Part shown: piece after piece, positions 17,185 to 26,264 of the stretch
Position numbering within the stretch: the stretch's first letter is position 1
Layout of the letters: every line of letters begins with the position of its first letter
NCBI RefSeq assembly: GCF_900292075.1
Contig: NZ_OLMV01000001.1
Location: 682,001 to 746,000 of the forward strand
Reading direction: 5' to 3'
Origin: Microbacterium timonense
GTDB lineage: Bacteria > Actinomycetota > Actinomycetes > Actinomycetales > Microbacteriaceae
Length of the DNA stretch: 64,000 nucleotides
Made by a program: the position numbers and the translations under genes
Notes under the pieces: generated by a model
What the model was told of the DNA's origin: nothing
Database searches by the model: none
The model's input: only the letters and a program-made list of their open reading frames with translations

Positions 17185-20100
17185 TCAGGAGGCCACGCGC
17201 TCCGCGATGCGCTGACCGACGACGGCCGAGACGCCGTCCTGTCGCATCGACACGCCGTACAGCGCGTCCGCGATCTCCATCGTGCGCTTCTGGTGCGTGA
17301 TGACGATGAGCTGACTGGAGGCGCGCAGCTGCTCGAACACGCCCAGCAGACGTCCGAGGTTCGCGTCGTCCAGCGCGGCCTCCACCTCGTCCAGGATGTA
17401 GAACGGGCTCGGCCGTGCTTTGAAGATCGCCGTCAGCAGAGCGACGGCCGCCAGCGACCGCTCGCCGCCGGAGAGCAGGGAGAGGCGCTCGATCTTCTTG
17501 CCGACCGGGCGGACCGACACCTCGATCCCCGTGGTGAGCGGCGAGTCGGGGTCGGTGAGGGCGATCGAACCGGTACCCCCGGGGAAGAGGATCGGGAACA
17601 CCTCCCCGAACGCCGTCTTGGTGTCTTCGAACGCGGCCAGGAAGATCGTCTGCATGCGCTCGTCGAGCTCTTCGATGATCGTCAGCAGATCCTTGCGGGT
17701 CTGCGTCAGATCGGCGAGCTGCTCGGTCATGAACTTGTGCCGCTGCTCCAGCGCCGCGAACTCCTCCAGAGCCAGCGGGTTCACCCGACCGAGTTGGGTC
17801 AGCTTCCGCTCGGCCTCCTGCAGGCGCCGACGCTGCTGCGCGCGGTCGAACGGGATCGTGGCCGCCGGCCGCGCGCCCGCCGCGCCGCGGCCTTCGTCAC
17901 TCCCGTCCTCGGCGTCGCCATCAGGCGAGGCCACGCTCGCCTCCTCGGACACGTCCGGCATCGCCGATTCGACGGGAACCGGCTGGTCGGGGCGATATTC
18001 CGAAACGAGAATGTGCTCGTCGAGGCCGAGCTCGGACTGCACACGTTCGAGCACACCGGTCACGTGCAGCCGCTTCTCGTGGATCTGCAGCTCGAGGCTG
18101 TGGACGCTCTCGGTGAGGCCCGCGAGACGCTCGCGCACGGCCGTCTCCTGCGCGCGCAGTTCGGCCAGCTCGGCGGTGAGCGCGGTGCGTTCGGATTCCG
18201 CGGCACTCAGCTCCGCGCGCGCTTGCGCGAGCGACCGGTCCACGGAGTCGATCACCGCCGGCAGCTGCCCTGCGACGCCGGCGGCGATCTCCCGCTGCGC
18301 CCGGCGGATCACCGCCCGTCGCGCCGCCTCGGCGGCCGCCTCGCGCTCGCGCTCGCGCTGACGCTCCAGGGCGATCACGCGCGCCTCGCCGGCGCGGATC
18401 CGCTCGCGCAGCGTCTCGACCTCGAGCCGCGAGCGCATCTCCCCGTCGCGTGCCTCCTCGAGCGCGGCCAGCATGCCTTCGCGGGCCGAGGCGTCGAGGA
18501 TGGGTCGGGGGGCCTCGAGAGCGGCGGTGAGCTGATCCTCCGCCGAGCGGGCCGAGGCCTCCGCATCCTCGACGGCCGCCTCCGCCTGGGCCAGTCCGGC
18601 GGCCAGGCGCTCGCATTCGGCGACGGCCGCCTCGTGGCGCACGGTGGCCCGGTTGACCTGCTCGGCGTGCGCGGCCAGCGCCGCATCGTGCTCGCGCAGC
18701 GTGGTGAGCGCCGCCTTCGTGCGCTGCCGCGCCGACTCCAGCTCGCCCGTCGCGTCGGCGAGGGCCTCCCGCAGGGAGTCGGCCACGACGGCGATCTCAT
18801 CGCGGCGTTCGGCGGCGGCATCCCGTTCGGCGGCGAGTTCGAGCCGGCTGCGGGACGACCCCGTCCCCGCTCGCAGCGAGTACGCGGTGTACACCTCGCC
18901 GCGCCGGGTCACGAGCGTCACCAGGCCGCCCGCGTCGGCGTCGGCGAGGGCCGCCCCTGCGCGGCGGGCCGCTTCCAGGTCATCGGCGACCACCACGTGA
19001 GAGAGCAGTCCCAGCACGCCGGGCGGTGCGGTGACGACGTCGCTCGCCGCGACCACACCGGGAAGCGGCGGACGCGCGGGCGCCGTCGTGCCGGCCGCGG
19101 CGATCACGATGTCGACGACGCCGGCGTCCGCGTCGCGGGCGGCCTCGGCGACATCGAAGGCCGCATCGCGGTCCTCGACGAGGATGCCCTCTGCCACCGG
19201 GCCCAGAACGGCGGCGATCGCGGCCTCGAAACCGGGCTTGACCTGCACGGCGTCGCCGACAAGTCCGCGCACGCCGGGTCGGCCCTGCGCGATGAGTGAC
19301 GAGGCGCCGTTCTTGACATCGAGCGCGCGGCTCAGGGCGGAGGTCTGCGCCGTGAGCGCCTCCCGCTCGCGCTCGGCGGCGTGCAGGCGTTCGCGAAGCG
19401 ACGCGACCGCCGCCTCGGCCTCGGTCGCCTCGCGCTGCGCGCGTTCGTACGCCGCGGCGTGATCGGCGGAGGACTCCTCGGGCACCAGATCCGGGTCGAC
19501 GCCGGCGAGGATCTCCTCCGCCTCCGCGCGGCGAGCGAGCGCGGCATCCAGCGCCTTCTGCTGGCGCTCCACCGCCGTCCGCACGGCGGCGAGCGCGGAT
19601 GCCGCCGCCTCGGCCGTGCCGCGCAGCGCGGTGATGCGCATGTCGTGCTCCGAAACGAGCGCGCTCTGCGCAGAGATGTCCGCGTCCAGCGCATCGAGTT
19701 CGGCCCGGGCGCGGATGACCTCCCGCGCCGCTTCGGCCGCGGCATCCTGTGCAGCACCCAGCCCGTCGGAGACCTCGTCGATCTCGGCCCGTGCCTCGTC
19801 GATCATCGCCTGCGACACCGTTGTGAGCTCGATGCGCTCCTCGTCCTCGGCATCGCCCAGGAGGGCCAGGCGCTGGCCCGCGAGGGCGTAGAGCCCGCGC
19901 AGTCGCTCCTGCACCCGCTCCAGCCCGTGCGCGGCCCGGCGTGCGCGATCCACGGTCTCGGAGCGCTGGTCGTTCTCGAGCTGCTCGATCCGCACCCGCG
20001 CGTTGTCGAGGCGTTCCTGCAGCACCATCCGCTCGGCGTGGCGCTCCTGCTCGCTCTGGGCGTACGACGCGAGCTCCGCGCGCAGTCCGACGATCTCGTC

Positions 20101-20793
20101 GGCGTACAGCCGCGCCTTGGCGTCCCGCACGACCGCGGCGATCGTGGCGGCCTCGCGGGCGATCTCAGCCTGGCGTCCCAAAGGCTTCAGCTGACGCCGG
20201 AGCTCGCCTGCGAGGTCGCTCAGGCGTGTCAGGTTCGCCTCCATCGCCTCGAGCTTGCGAAGTGTCTTCTCCTTGCGACGGCGGTGCTTGAGGATGCCCG
20301 CCGCCTCCTCGATGAAGCCGCGACGGTCCTCAGGCGTCGCCTGCAGAACGCTGTCGAGGCGGCCTTGGCCGACGATGACGTGCATCTCGCGACCGAGGCC
20401 GGAGTCGCTCAGCAGCTCCTGCACGTCCAGCAGACGGCAGGACTCGCCGTTGATCGCGTACTCGCTCGTGCCGTTTCGGAACAGCGTCCGGCTGATCGTG
20501 ACCTCGGAGTACTCGATCGGAAGAGCGCCGTCGCTGTTGTCGATGGTCAGCTGCACCTCGGCCCGCCCCAGCGGCCCGCGCGTCGCGGTGCCGGCGAAGA
20601 TGACGTCCTCCATCTTGCCGCCGCGCAGGGTCTTGGCCCCCTGCTCGCCCATCACCCATGCCAGGGCGTCCACGACATTGGACTTGCCCGAGCCGTTGGG
20701 TCCGACGATGCAGGTGACGCCCGGCTCCAGCGCGAACGTCGTCGGCTGGGCGAACGACTTGAACCCCTTGAGCGTCAGGCTCTTCAGGTGCAT
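17185..20793 (-). CDS. smc: Chromosome segregation ATPase SMC
   Basis: 1202 aa. SMC dimerises at a hinge and, with ScpA/ScpB, organises and segregates the chromosome. Walker A is GPNGSGKSN near residue 33. Coiled coils flank a hinge around 500-650. Near the C-terminus come the signature LSGGERSLAA and Walker B YILDEVEAALDD. The start MHLKSLTLKGFKSF at 20793 is preferred over an in-frame GTG five codons upstream because GGAGG lies 8 nt before it. An acidic insertion with EDGSDEGRGAAG sits in the C-terminal coil. It heads the smc-ftsY transcription unit. Confidence 0.96.
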   Translation of the reverse strand: MHLKSLTLKGFKSFAQPTTFALEPGVTCIVGPNGSGKSNVVDALAWVMGEQGAKTLRGGKMEDVIFAGTATRGPLGRAEVQLTIDNSDGALPIEYSEVTISRTLFRNGTSEYAINGESCRLLDVQELLSDSGLGREMHVIVGQGRLDSVLQATPEDRRGFIEEAAGILKHRRRKEKTLRKLEAMEANLTRLSDLAGELRRQLKPLGRQAEIAREAATIAAVVRDAKARLYADEIVGLRAELASYAQSEQERHAERMVLQERLDNARVRIEQLENDQRSETVDRARRAAHGLERVQERLRGLYALAGQRLALLGDAEDEERIELTTVSQAMIDEARAEIDEVSDGLGAAQDAAAEAAREVIRARAELDALDADISAQSALVSEHDMRITALRGTAEAAASALAAVRTAVERQQKALDAALARRAEAEEILAGVDPDLVPEESSADHAAAYERAQREATEAEAAVASLRERLHAAEREREALTAQTSALSRALDVKNGASSLIAQGRPGVRGLVGDAVQVKPGFEAAIAAVLGPVAEGILVEDRDAAFDVAEAARDADAGVVDIVIAAAGTTAPARPPLPGVVAASDVVTAPPGVLGLLSHVVVADDLEAARRAGAALADADAGGLVTLVTRRGEVYTAYSLRAGTGSSRSRLELAAERDAAAERRDEIAVVADSLREALADATGELESARQRTKAALTTLREHDAALAAHAEQVNRATVRHEAAVAECERLAAGLAQAEAAVEDAEASARSAEDQLTAALEAPRPILDASAREGMLAALEEARDGEMRSRLEVETLRERIRAGEARVIALERQREREREAAAEAARRAVIRRAQREIAAGVAGQLPAVIDSVDRSLAQARAELSAAESERTALTAELAELRAQETAVRERLAGLTESVHSLELQIHEKRLHVTGVLERVQSELGLDEHILVSEYRPDQPVPVESAMPDVSEEASVASPDGDAEDGSDEGRGAAGARPAATIPFDRAQQRRRLQEAERKLTQLGRVNPLALEEFAALEQRHKFMTEQLADLTQTRKDLLTIIEELDERMQTIFLAAFEDTKTAFGEVFPILFPGGTGSIALTDPDSPLTTGIEVSVRPVGKKIERLSLLSGGERSLAAVALLTAIFKARPSPFYILDEVEAALDDANLGRLLGVFEQLRASSQLIVITHQKRTMEIADALYGVSMRQDGVSAVVGQRIAERVAS

Positions 20794-20921
20794 GGATGCG
20801 CCCTCCACCCCGGTCGATTACCCGCCTACGCTACCCGAGCGCCGGGCCGTATCCCGGCCGACCGGCCGAGTGCGCGGCGATCGCGCGACACGCCATGGGA
20901 TCACCGAATCTGCGAATCAGC

Positions 20922-20951
20922 TTGACGCGGGTATCCGGAACACGGTAGCGT
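20922..20951 (+). promoter_or_regulatory. Strong promoter of the GNAT cassette
   Basis: TTGACG (20922-20927), 18-bp spacer, TAGCGT (20946-20951). This is one of the best sigma-70-type matches in the window. It lies 39 nt before a small ORF with an AAGGAGGT ribosome binding site. Confidence 0.65.
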
Positions 20952-20989
20952 CACTCTCCGCGTCTGAAGTCGAGAAAGGAGGTCCACCG

Positions 20990-21109
20990 ATGATGCACAT
21001 GAACACCACCGGAATCGTCGCCCGTGATGGCGGCGCGATTCTCGTCTGCGCGTCGGGGACCGACTCCTTCAGCGCTGTGCTGAGCGGCCGCTTCCCCGCC
21101 GCCATCTGA
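20990..21109 (+). CDS. Small ORF (39 aa) at the head of the GNAT cassette
   Basis: 39 residues starting MMHMNTTGIVARDGG and ending SGRFPAAI. The evidence for translation is strong: AAGGAGGT, almost a full anti-SD complement, lies 7 nt before ATG 20990, and a TTGACG-18-TAGCGT promoter is just upstream. There is no signal peptide; one Cys at residue 20. I do not recognise it. It could be a regulatory leader peptide (several short hairpins follow before the next gene, for example ACCCG-TTC-type arms near 21166-21179), a modified peptide precursor, or a small functional protein. It is followed by an 84-aa gene and two acetyltransferases on the same strand. Confidence 0.6.
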   Translation: MMHMNTTGIVARDGGAILVCASGTDSFSAVLSGRFPAAI

Positions 21110-21284
21110 TCCCCGCAGGGGACGAGTCTGCCCACTTCCGGGCGACATCCGTCTGCTGCGCCGCACCCGCTTCCGGGTGCTGAGCGCGCGCCTCCTCCCC
21201 TGCACTCCCGCCCGTCGTGCTGCGGCACGGCATCTCCGCCTCCGGCGTCCGCCCGAGGCATCCCTCCCTCACGAAAGAGAAATC

Positions 21285-21539
21285 ATGAACACTCTGCTTG
21301 CGCCGCAGCGCCCCTCGGGCGTCCCCGATACGCTGCGGCTCCCCAGCCGCGACCCCCGCACCTCGCTGGTGGACCGTGTGGCACTTCGCCTCGGTCTGTG
21401 GCTTCTGCTGTGGAGCACCCGCTCCCCGCGGCTGGCGGATGACCGCCTCCGGCACGCGCAGGCGTACCGGCATCAGGAGGAGAGGGCACGCCGCGAGCGC
21501 GCCTATCTCCGCGAGGCCAGCCTCGCTCCCCGGCCGTGA
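21285..21539 (+). CDS. Small basic hypothetical protein (84 aa)
   Basis: 84 aa from ATG 21285, preceded by GAAAGAGAA. The N-terminus is Pro-rich; the middle has a short hydrophobic helix (VALRLGLWLLLW); the C-terminus is a strongly basic, amphipathic helix (RHQEERARRERAYLREA). This could be a membrane-surface or DNA-associated protein. No family is recognised. It lies 175 nt after the 39-aa ORF and 82 nt before the first acetyltransferase, all on one strand, and is probably co-transcribed with them. Confidence 0.6.
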   Translation: MNTLLAPQRPSGVPDTLRLPSRDPRTSLVDRVALRLGLWLLLWSTRSPRLADDRLRHAQAYRHQEERARRERAYLREASLAPRP

Positions 21540-21621
21540 CGGCCAACGGGTCCGCCGCCCGACCGCGGGCGGCGGACCCCCTCGACCCCCTCCCATCCAC
21601 GAAACGCAAGGACGCATCGAC

Positions 21622-22704
21622 ATGACCACCCTGACCGGGCTGGAATTCCGCCCGCTGCCGATCCCCGACTCCATCTCCGCACCAGAGGCCGCCGACTTCG
21701 TTGAGATGGTGCGCGTGCGCAACGAGATCTACCGGCAGATCTCCGGACACGACGACCACCGCATCACCGCCGACGAGCTGCTCCCCCACTACCGCCCCAA
21801 CGAGTACGAGACCCGCCTGTGCTGGGTGGTCGTCGACGACGGCCGGATCATCGGTCGCGTCGGCGTCGACATCCCGCACGAAGAGGGCTCCAACGCGGTG
21901 TTCTGGCTGATCGAGCTGCTGCGCGAGACGTGGGGACGCGGCATCGGGTCGGCGGCGCACGAGCTGGTCGAACGCACCGCACGCGAGCACGGCCGAACCG
22001 TGCTGCAGTCCTGGGCCGAGCACCCTGCCGCTCCGGGACCCCAGCTGGCACCGCCGACCGGATTCGGGGTGATCCCCGAGGACCACATCGCACGGTTCTA
22101 CCTCCGCCACGGCCACACCCTGGAACAGGTGGAGCGCAACAGCGCTTTCGACCTCACCGGTTCGTTCGATGGAGTCGAACGGCTGCTGGCGCAGGCGCAG
22201 GCCGCATCGACGGACTACCGCGTCGTGCAGTGGTTCGCCCCCACCCCGGAGGAGTTCGTCGCCGGCTACGCGTGGATGAAGTCCCGCATGTCGACGGACG
22301 CACCGGTGGCTGCGCTCGAGTTCGCCGAGGAGAGCTGGGATGCCGCGCGCATCGCGGAACACGACAGCCGGTACACCTCGGCCGGCCGGACCATCCAGGT
22401 CACGGCCGCGCAGCACATCGAGACGGGCGAGCTGTGCGCCTTCAACGAGCTGGTCATCGGCAAGGACCGCACCGAAGCCTCGCACCAGGAGGACACGCTG
22501 GTGCTCAAAGAGCACCGAGGACACAAGCTGGGCACGCTCGTCAAGTGCGCGGGACTGCTGTCGTGGCGCGACGTCGCGCCGCAGTCATCGCGCGTCATCA
22601 CCTACAACGCAGAGGAGAACAGACCGATGCTCGACATCAACGAGGCGATCGGCTTCGTCCCCATCGCCTACGAGGGCGCATGGAAGAAGGTGCTCGATGT
22701 CTGA
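21622..22704 (+). CDS. Double-domain GNAT acetyltransferase, copy 1
   Basis: 360 aa with two GNAT folds. The N-terminal one has the acetyl-CoA loop as WGRGIGSAAHELV (about residues 104-116). The C-terminal one has EHRGHKLGTLVK and ends in the conserved NAEENRPMLDINEAIGF. GNATs move an acetyl group from acetyl-CoA to an amine on a small molecule, peptide or protein; the substrate here is unknown. The next gene is a clear paralogue sharing EQVERNS-FDLTGSF, RMSTD-P and the C-terminal block. The 3' end overlaps that gene by 8 nt, so the two are translated together and may work as a pair. Confidence 0.82.
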   Translation: MTTLTGLEFRPLPIPDSISAPEAADFVEMVRVRNEIYRQISGHDDHRITADELLPHYRPNEYETRLCWVVVDDGRIIGRVGVDIPHEEGSNAVFWLIELLRETWGRGIGSAAHELVERTAREHGRTVLQSWAEHPAAPGPQLAPPTGFGVIPEDHIARFYLRHGHTLEQVERNSAFDLTGSFDGVERLLAQAQAASTDYRVVQWFAPTPEEFVAGYAWMKSRMSTDAPVAALEFAEESWDAARIAEHDSRYTSAGRTIQVTAAQHIETGELCAFNELVIGKDRTEASHQEDTLVLKEHRGHKLGTLVKCAGLLSWRDVAPQSSRVITYNAEENRPMLDINEAIGFVPIAYEGAWKKVLDV

Positions 22705-23797
22705 ATTGACCGCAACCGACGTGCTGACGGTGCAGCGCATCACCGTTCCCGAGACGACGGAGTCCGACGACGCGCGGATCTTCCTCGAGATGGTGCGCAT
22801 CGCGAACGCGCTGTGCCTGCACGACACCGGGCACGACTACCTGCACGAAGAGCCGGGCGAGATGCTCCCCATGTGGCAGGACCAAGCCGACTGGACGCAG
22901 CTCGGATTCGCCGTGCTGAGGGGCGACGAGGTGCTCGGCGCCGTCAAGGTCGTGATCGCGAACCAGGACGACGTGAACTCTCTGGAGTTCGACCTGATGG
23001 TCGACCCGCCGCACCGCGGTATCGGCGCGGAGGAGCTGCTGCTCGCCGAGGTCGAGCGCGAAGCGCGCGAGCGTGGGATCGCCACCATCCAGACGTGGAC
23101 GCTCCACCGCCCCGACACGCCGGGCGAGCGCCTGGCCCCGGCGACGGGGTGGGGCACCATCCCCGCCGAGGACGCGCAGACGCGAACCCAGGTCGACAAC
23201 GGCTTCACGCTCGAGCAGGTGGAGCGGAACAGCGTGTTCGACCTGACCGGGTCTTTCGCCGAGGTGGAGCGCATGCTCGCCGAGGCGGTCGAGGCGGCCG
23301 GCACTGACTACCGACAGGTCGCGTGGACGTCGCCGACGCCCGACGAGTACGTCGACGGCTTCGCCTACGCTCTGTCTCGCATGTCCACCGACGTGCCCTC
23401 GGGCGATCTCGTCATCGACGAGCAGCACTGGGACGCGGCGCGCGTCCGGCGCCGCGACGCACGCTTCGCCGCCCAGGGTCTGACGGTGTCGGTGGCGGCG
23501 GCGATCCACATTCCGACGGGACGCGTCGCGGCGTACAACGAGCTGACGATCTCGGAGGACCGCACCGGCGCGACACAGCAGTTCGGCACCCTCGTGCTCA
23601 AGGAGCACCGCGGGCACCGGCTCGGCACGATCGTGAAGTGCGCCAACCTGCTGCGCTGGCGGGAGCTGGTGCCCCAGTCGCCGCGCGTGTCGACGTTCAA
23701 CGCCGAGGAGAACCGGCACATGCTCGACATCAACGAGGCCATCGGCTTCGTGCCCGCCTCCTACGCGGGTGCGTGGAAGAAGGTGCTCACGGTGTGA
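22697..23797 (+). CDS. Double-domain GNAT acetyltransferase, copy 2
   Basis: 366 aa, paralogous to the preceding gene over its length, with the acetyl-CoA loops HRGIGAEELLLAEV and EHRGHRLGTIVK. The N-terminal thirds differ most (LCLHDTGHDYLHEEPGEM here), suggesting different acceptors. Its start lies inside copy 1. Its 3' end overlaps the convergent mutM by 11 bp, leaving no room for a terminator. Duplication followed by divergence is the simplest history. Substrate unknown. Confidence 0.82.
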   Translation: MSELTATDVLTVQRITVPETTESDDARIFLEMVRIANALCLHDTGHDYLHEEPGEMLPMWQDQADWTQLGFAVLRGDEVLGAVKVVIANQDDVNSLEFDLMVDPPHRGIGAEELLLAEVEREARERGIATIQTWTLHRPDTPGERLAPATGWGTIPAEDAQTRTQVDNGFTLEQVERNSVFDLTGSFAEVERMLAEAVEAAGTDYRQVAWTSPTPDEYVDGFAYALSRMSTDVPSGDLVIDEQHWDAARVRRRDARFAAQGLTVSVAAAIHIPTGRVAAYNELTISEDRTGATQQFGTLVLKEHRGHRLGTIVKCANLLRWRELVPQSPRVSTFNAEENRHMLDINEAIGFVPASYAGAWKKVLTV

Positions 23798-24734
23798 GTG
23801 CAGCGGCGGTCCGCGTGGTCGCCCGACCTCTGCGCTGGCAGTGCGCGCAGAAGTGGCTCGAGCGGTTCGTGAACGACACGCGCACCAACGGCCGGCCGCA
23901 CCGGGGACACGGCTCCCCGGTGCGGCCGTACGCGTTGAGCGAGTGCGCGAAGTATCCGGCTTGGCCGTTGACGTTCACGTACTGGGCGTCGAAGCTCGTC
24001 CCGCCCTCCGCCAGCGACTTGTCGAGCACATGACGGATCTCGGCGAGCAGGCGGTTCACCGCACGTGTCGACAGGGCGCTCGACGGTGTCTCGGGATGGA
24101 TCCGCGCTGCCCACAGCGATTCGTCTGCGTAGATGTTGCCGACGCCGCTCACCACCGTCTGGTCCAGCAGCACGCGCTTGATCGCCGAGTCCTTGCGGGC
24201 GAGCACCCGGCGGAAGGCCGGGTCGGAGAAGGCGGGGTCGAGCGGATCGCGAGCGATGTGGCGCACCTGCGTCGGAACGGATGCCTCGGCCCAGCCGTGT
24301 CCGCCGGCGGCACCGTCCGGGGTGGGCACCAGCTCGTCGACTGCGAGGGAGCCGAACGTGCGCTGATCGGCGAAGACGACCGACAGCTCGCCGTGATCAG
24401 GATGCGTCAGATCGACCCGGATGCGCTCGTGACGCTCGGGCGCGGCGCCGGGCGCGCGCAGCAGCATCTGGCCGCTCATACCGAGGTGCCCGACGATGGC
24501 TTCGGCCCTGTGCCCGGTCGACGGGCCGGAGGCCAGCGGCATCCACAGGAACTTGCCACGGCGGACCGCGGCATCGATCCGGCGTCCCGTGAGGCGCGCT
24601 TCGAAGTCGGCACCATCACCCGCGTGCCGGGTGAGGGCCCGTTCGTCGAGCACGGTCACCGCCGTCACGGTGGCACCGCTCACCGCGGGCGCGAGGCCGG
24701 CGCGGACGACCTCGACCTCGGGCAGCTCAGGCAC
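23787..24734 (-). CDS. mutM: Formamidopyrimidine-DNA glycosylase
   Basis: 315 aa. It removes 8-oxoguanine and formamidopyrimidines and nicks the abasic site. The catalytic N-terminal P2-E3 (MPELPEVEVV), GKFLWMPL lysine segment, helix-two-turn-helix (LDQTVVSGVGNIYADE) and zinc finger (CPRCGRPL...HFCAHCQRR) are all intact. About 25 residues longer than average. It overlaps rnc by 8 nt. In many actinobacteria smc follows mutM directly; here the GNAT cassette intervenes on the other strand. Confidence 0.95.
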   Translation of the reverse strand: MPELPEVEVVRAGLAPAVSGATVTAVTVLDERALTRHAGDGADFEARLTGRRIDAAVRRGKFLWMPLASGPSTGHRAEAIVGHLGMSGQMLLRAPGAAPERHERIRVDLTHPDHGELSVVFADQRTFGSLAVDELVPTPDGAAGGHGWAEASVPTQVRHIARDPLDPAFSDPAFRRVLARKDSAIKRVLLDQTVVSGVGNIYADESLWAARIHPETPSSALSTRAVNRLLAEIRHVLDKSLAEGGTSFDAQYVNVNGQAGYFAHSLNAYGRTGEPCPRCGRPLVRVSFTNRSSHFCAHCQRRGRATTRTAAALTP

Positions 24735-25428
24735 GCCCGCTGAGTTCCCGCCATGCGGTCAGCGCGGCGGCCATCTCGGCCTGCTTCTTGCTCGTGCCCA
24801 GTCCCTCGGTGGTGAGCTCGCCTACCGTCACCGTCGCAGTGAACCGGCGATCGTGGTCGGGGCCGGTCGAGGTCACGGAATACGCGGGCGGCTGCAGCGC
24901 GCGGCGCGCGGCGAGCTCTTGCAGCGCGGTCTTCGGGTCCATCGCCGCCCCGTACCGTTCGGGGTCTCCGAGCAGCGGCTCCACCAGCCGCAGCACCAGG
25001 CCGGTGGCGGCGTCCGCGCCGGCCGAGAGGTATGCGGCGCCGAAGACGGCCTCCATGGTGTCGGCGAGGATGGAGTCCTTGTCACGCCCGCCGGTGAGGA
25101 TCTCACCCCGACCGAGCAGGAGGTGCTCGCCCAGTCCGATGCCGCGGGCGATCTCGGCAAGGGCGACGGTGGACACCACACTGGCGCGCCGCTTCGCGAG
25201 GGCGCCCTCGTCGAGGTCCGGATGCCCCGTGAACAGGCGCACGGTCACCGCGAGCCCGAGCACCGAGTCGCCGAGGAACTCCAAGCGCTCGTTGTGCGGA
25301 ACCTGCCCGTTCTCGTAAGCCCACGAACGGTGCGTGAGCGCCAGCGACAGAAGCTCGGGGTCGATGTCGACTCCGAGCTTCTGTGCGAGGTCTGCGAGCG
25401 TGGCACGCCCGGCAGCGACGTCGGTCAC
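24727..25428 (-). CDS. rnc: Ribonuclease III
   Basis: 233 aa. The double-strand-specific RNase processes 30S pre-rRNA and structured mRNAs. The endonuclease domain carries the signature ERLEFLGDSVLGL near residue 45 and the second metal cluster DSILADTMEAVFGA. A dsRNA-binding domain follows from about 160 (DPKTALQELAARRALQPP to KKQAEMAAALTAW). It is 16 nt after rpmF and overlaps mutM. Confidence 0.96.
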   Translation of the reverse strand: MTDVAAGRATLADLAQKLGVDIDPELLSLALTHRSWAYENGQVPHNERLEFLGDSVLGLAVTVRLFTGHPDLDEGALAKRRASVVSTVALAEIARGIGLGEHLLLGRGEILTGGRDKDSILADTMEAVFGAAYLSAGADAATGLVLRLVEPLLGDPERYGAAMDPKTALQELAARRALQPPAYSVTSTGPDHDRRFTATVTVGELTTEGLGTSKKQAEMAAALTAWRELSGRA

Positions 25429-25444
25429 GTCAGATGCGCGACGA

Positions 25445-25654
25445 TCAGACGTCGGCGACCTTGCGGCCCTTGTACTCGAGGAACAGCTCCGTGCCCTGCG
25501 AGTCGGTGACGACCTTCGCCTGGTGCGGACGGCTGTAGACGACCTTGCCGTTCTCGACCGTCTTGACGAGGGCGGGCGCCTCGGCCTTCCACTGCGCGCG
25601 ACGCGAGCGCGTGTTGGAACGGGAGACCTTCCGCTTCGGGGGGTTGCCTGCCAT
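25445..25654 (-). CDS. rpmF: 50S ribosomal protein L32
   Basis: 69 aa from ATG 25654. The N-terminal block NPPKRKVSRSNTRSRRAQWKA is diagnostic. It has no cysteines, so it is the zinc-independent form of L32. It lies between yceD (32-nt gap) and rnc (16-nt gap), the arrangement conserved across most bacteria. A GAAGAGAGCAAGCC stretch upstream provides only a modest ribosome binding site. Confidence 0.96.
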   Translation of the reverse strand: MAGNPPKRKVSRSNTRSRRAQWKAEAPALVKTVENGKVVYSRPHQAKVVTDSQGTELFLEYKGRKVADV

Positions 25655-25686
25655 GGCTTGCTCTCTTCTGTGTTCGCGATGCCGGA

Positions 25687-26238
25687 TCAGCCGCGGGTGC
25701 GCGGTGATTCGTCGTCGTTGGTCGTGGTGAAGTCCTGGAGCGCGGCCCATCGTGGATCGAGAGGCTGGCTCTGCTGCGGTCCGGCGCCATCGGCCAGCCG
25801 CTCGCCCGTGACCGGGTCGAGGCCGGGGCAATCCGGCTGACACACCGGTTGAAACGGAAGCGCCAGGACGAGCGCCTCCCTGACCAGAGTTTCAAGATCC
25901 ACGTGGTCGTCTTGAACCTCGAAGTCAGTTTCTTCCTCCCCAGGATACGCGAAAAGCTCCTGAAACTCGACTTGGAGGTCCTCGGCGATGTCTCTCAGAC
26001 AGCGGCTGCACACGCCTGTGAACCGCGTGTCGACCTCACCCGTGGCCAGAATCCCCTCGTGGACGGACTCCAGGCGCACATCGACCACGACGGGTTCACC
26101 CTGGTCGACGGCCACAAGACCCTCGCCCCATTTCTCCGGCGCGGCCACCTCGATGGTGTGCTCGCGCATCTCGCCCGGCCGGTGGACGAGGTCGCGGACC
26201 GGGAGGACGAAGGGACCCGTCACATGCTTTCTGACCAC
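25687..26238 (-). CDS. yceD: YceD/DUF177 family protein
   Basis: 183 aa from GTG 26238, chosen because TAGGCT lies exactly 6 nt upstream. Family members accompany rpmF nearly everywhere and have been linked to 23S rRNA accumulation. Two Cys pairs (C77, C80 in CSRC; C133, C137 in CQPDC) match the zinc-binding pattern of DUF177. The C-terminal 40 residues are a low-complexity tail. Co-directional with coaD upstream and rpmF downstream. Confidence 0.92.
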   Translation of the reverse strand: MVRKHVTGPFVLPVRDLVHRPGEMREHTIEVAAPEKWGEGLVAVDQGEPVVVDVRLESVHEGILATGEVDTRFTGVCSRCLRDIAEDLQVEFQELFAYPGEEETDFEVQDDHVDLETLVREALVLALPFQPVCQPDCPGLDPVTGERLADGAGPQQSQPLDPRWAALQDFTTTNDDESPRTRG

Positions 26239-26244
26239 GACTCC

Positions 26245-26250
26245 AGCCTA
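26245..26250 (-). promoter_or_regulatory. yceD-rpmF -10 hexamer (leaderless)
   Basis: TAGGCT 6 nt before GTG 26238. Confidence 0.5.
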
Positions 26251-26264
26251 GCCGCGGCCCGGAG

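Noticed and set aside
16471..19299. Plus-strand frame of about 940 codons
   Set aside because: It is a shadow of ftsY and smc on the other strand; composition is Arg/Glu/His-rich with no recognisable domain.
20796..20808. Earlier GTG start for SMC
   Set aside because: GGAGG falls inside that extension at the right distance for ATG 20793, whose translation matches the SMC N-terminus.
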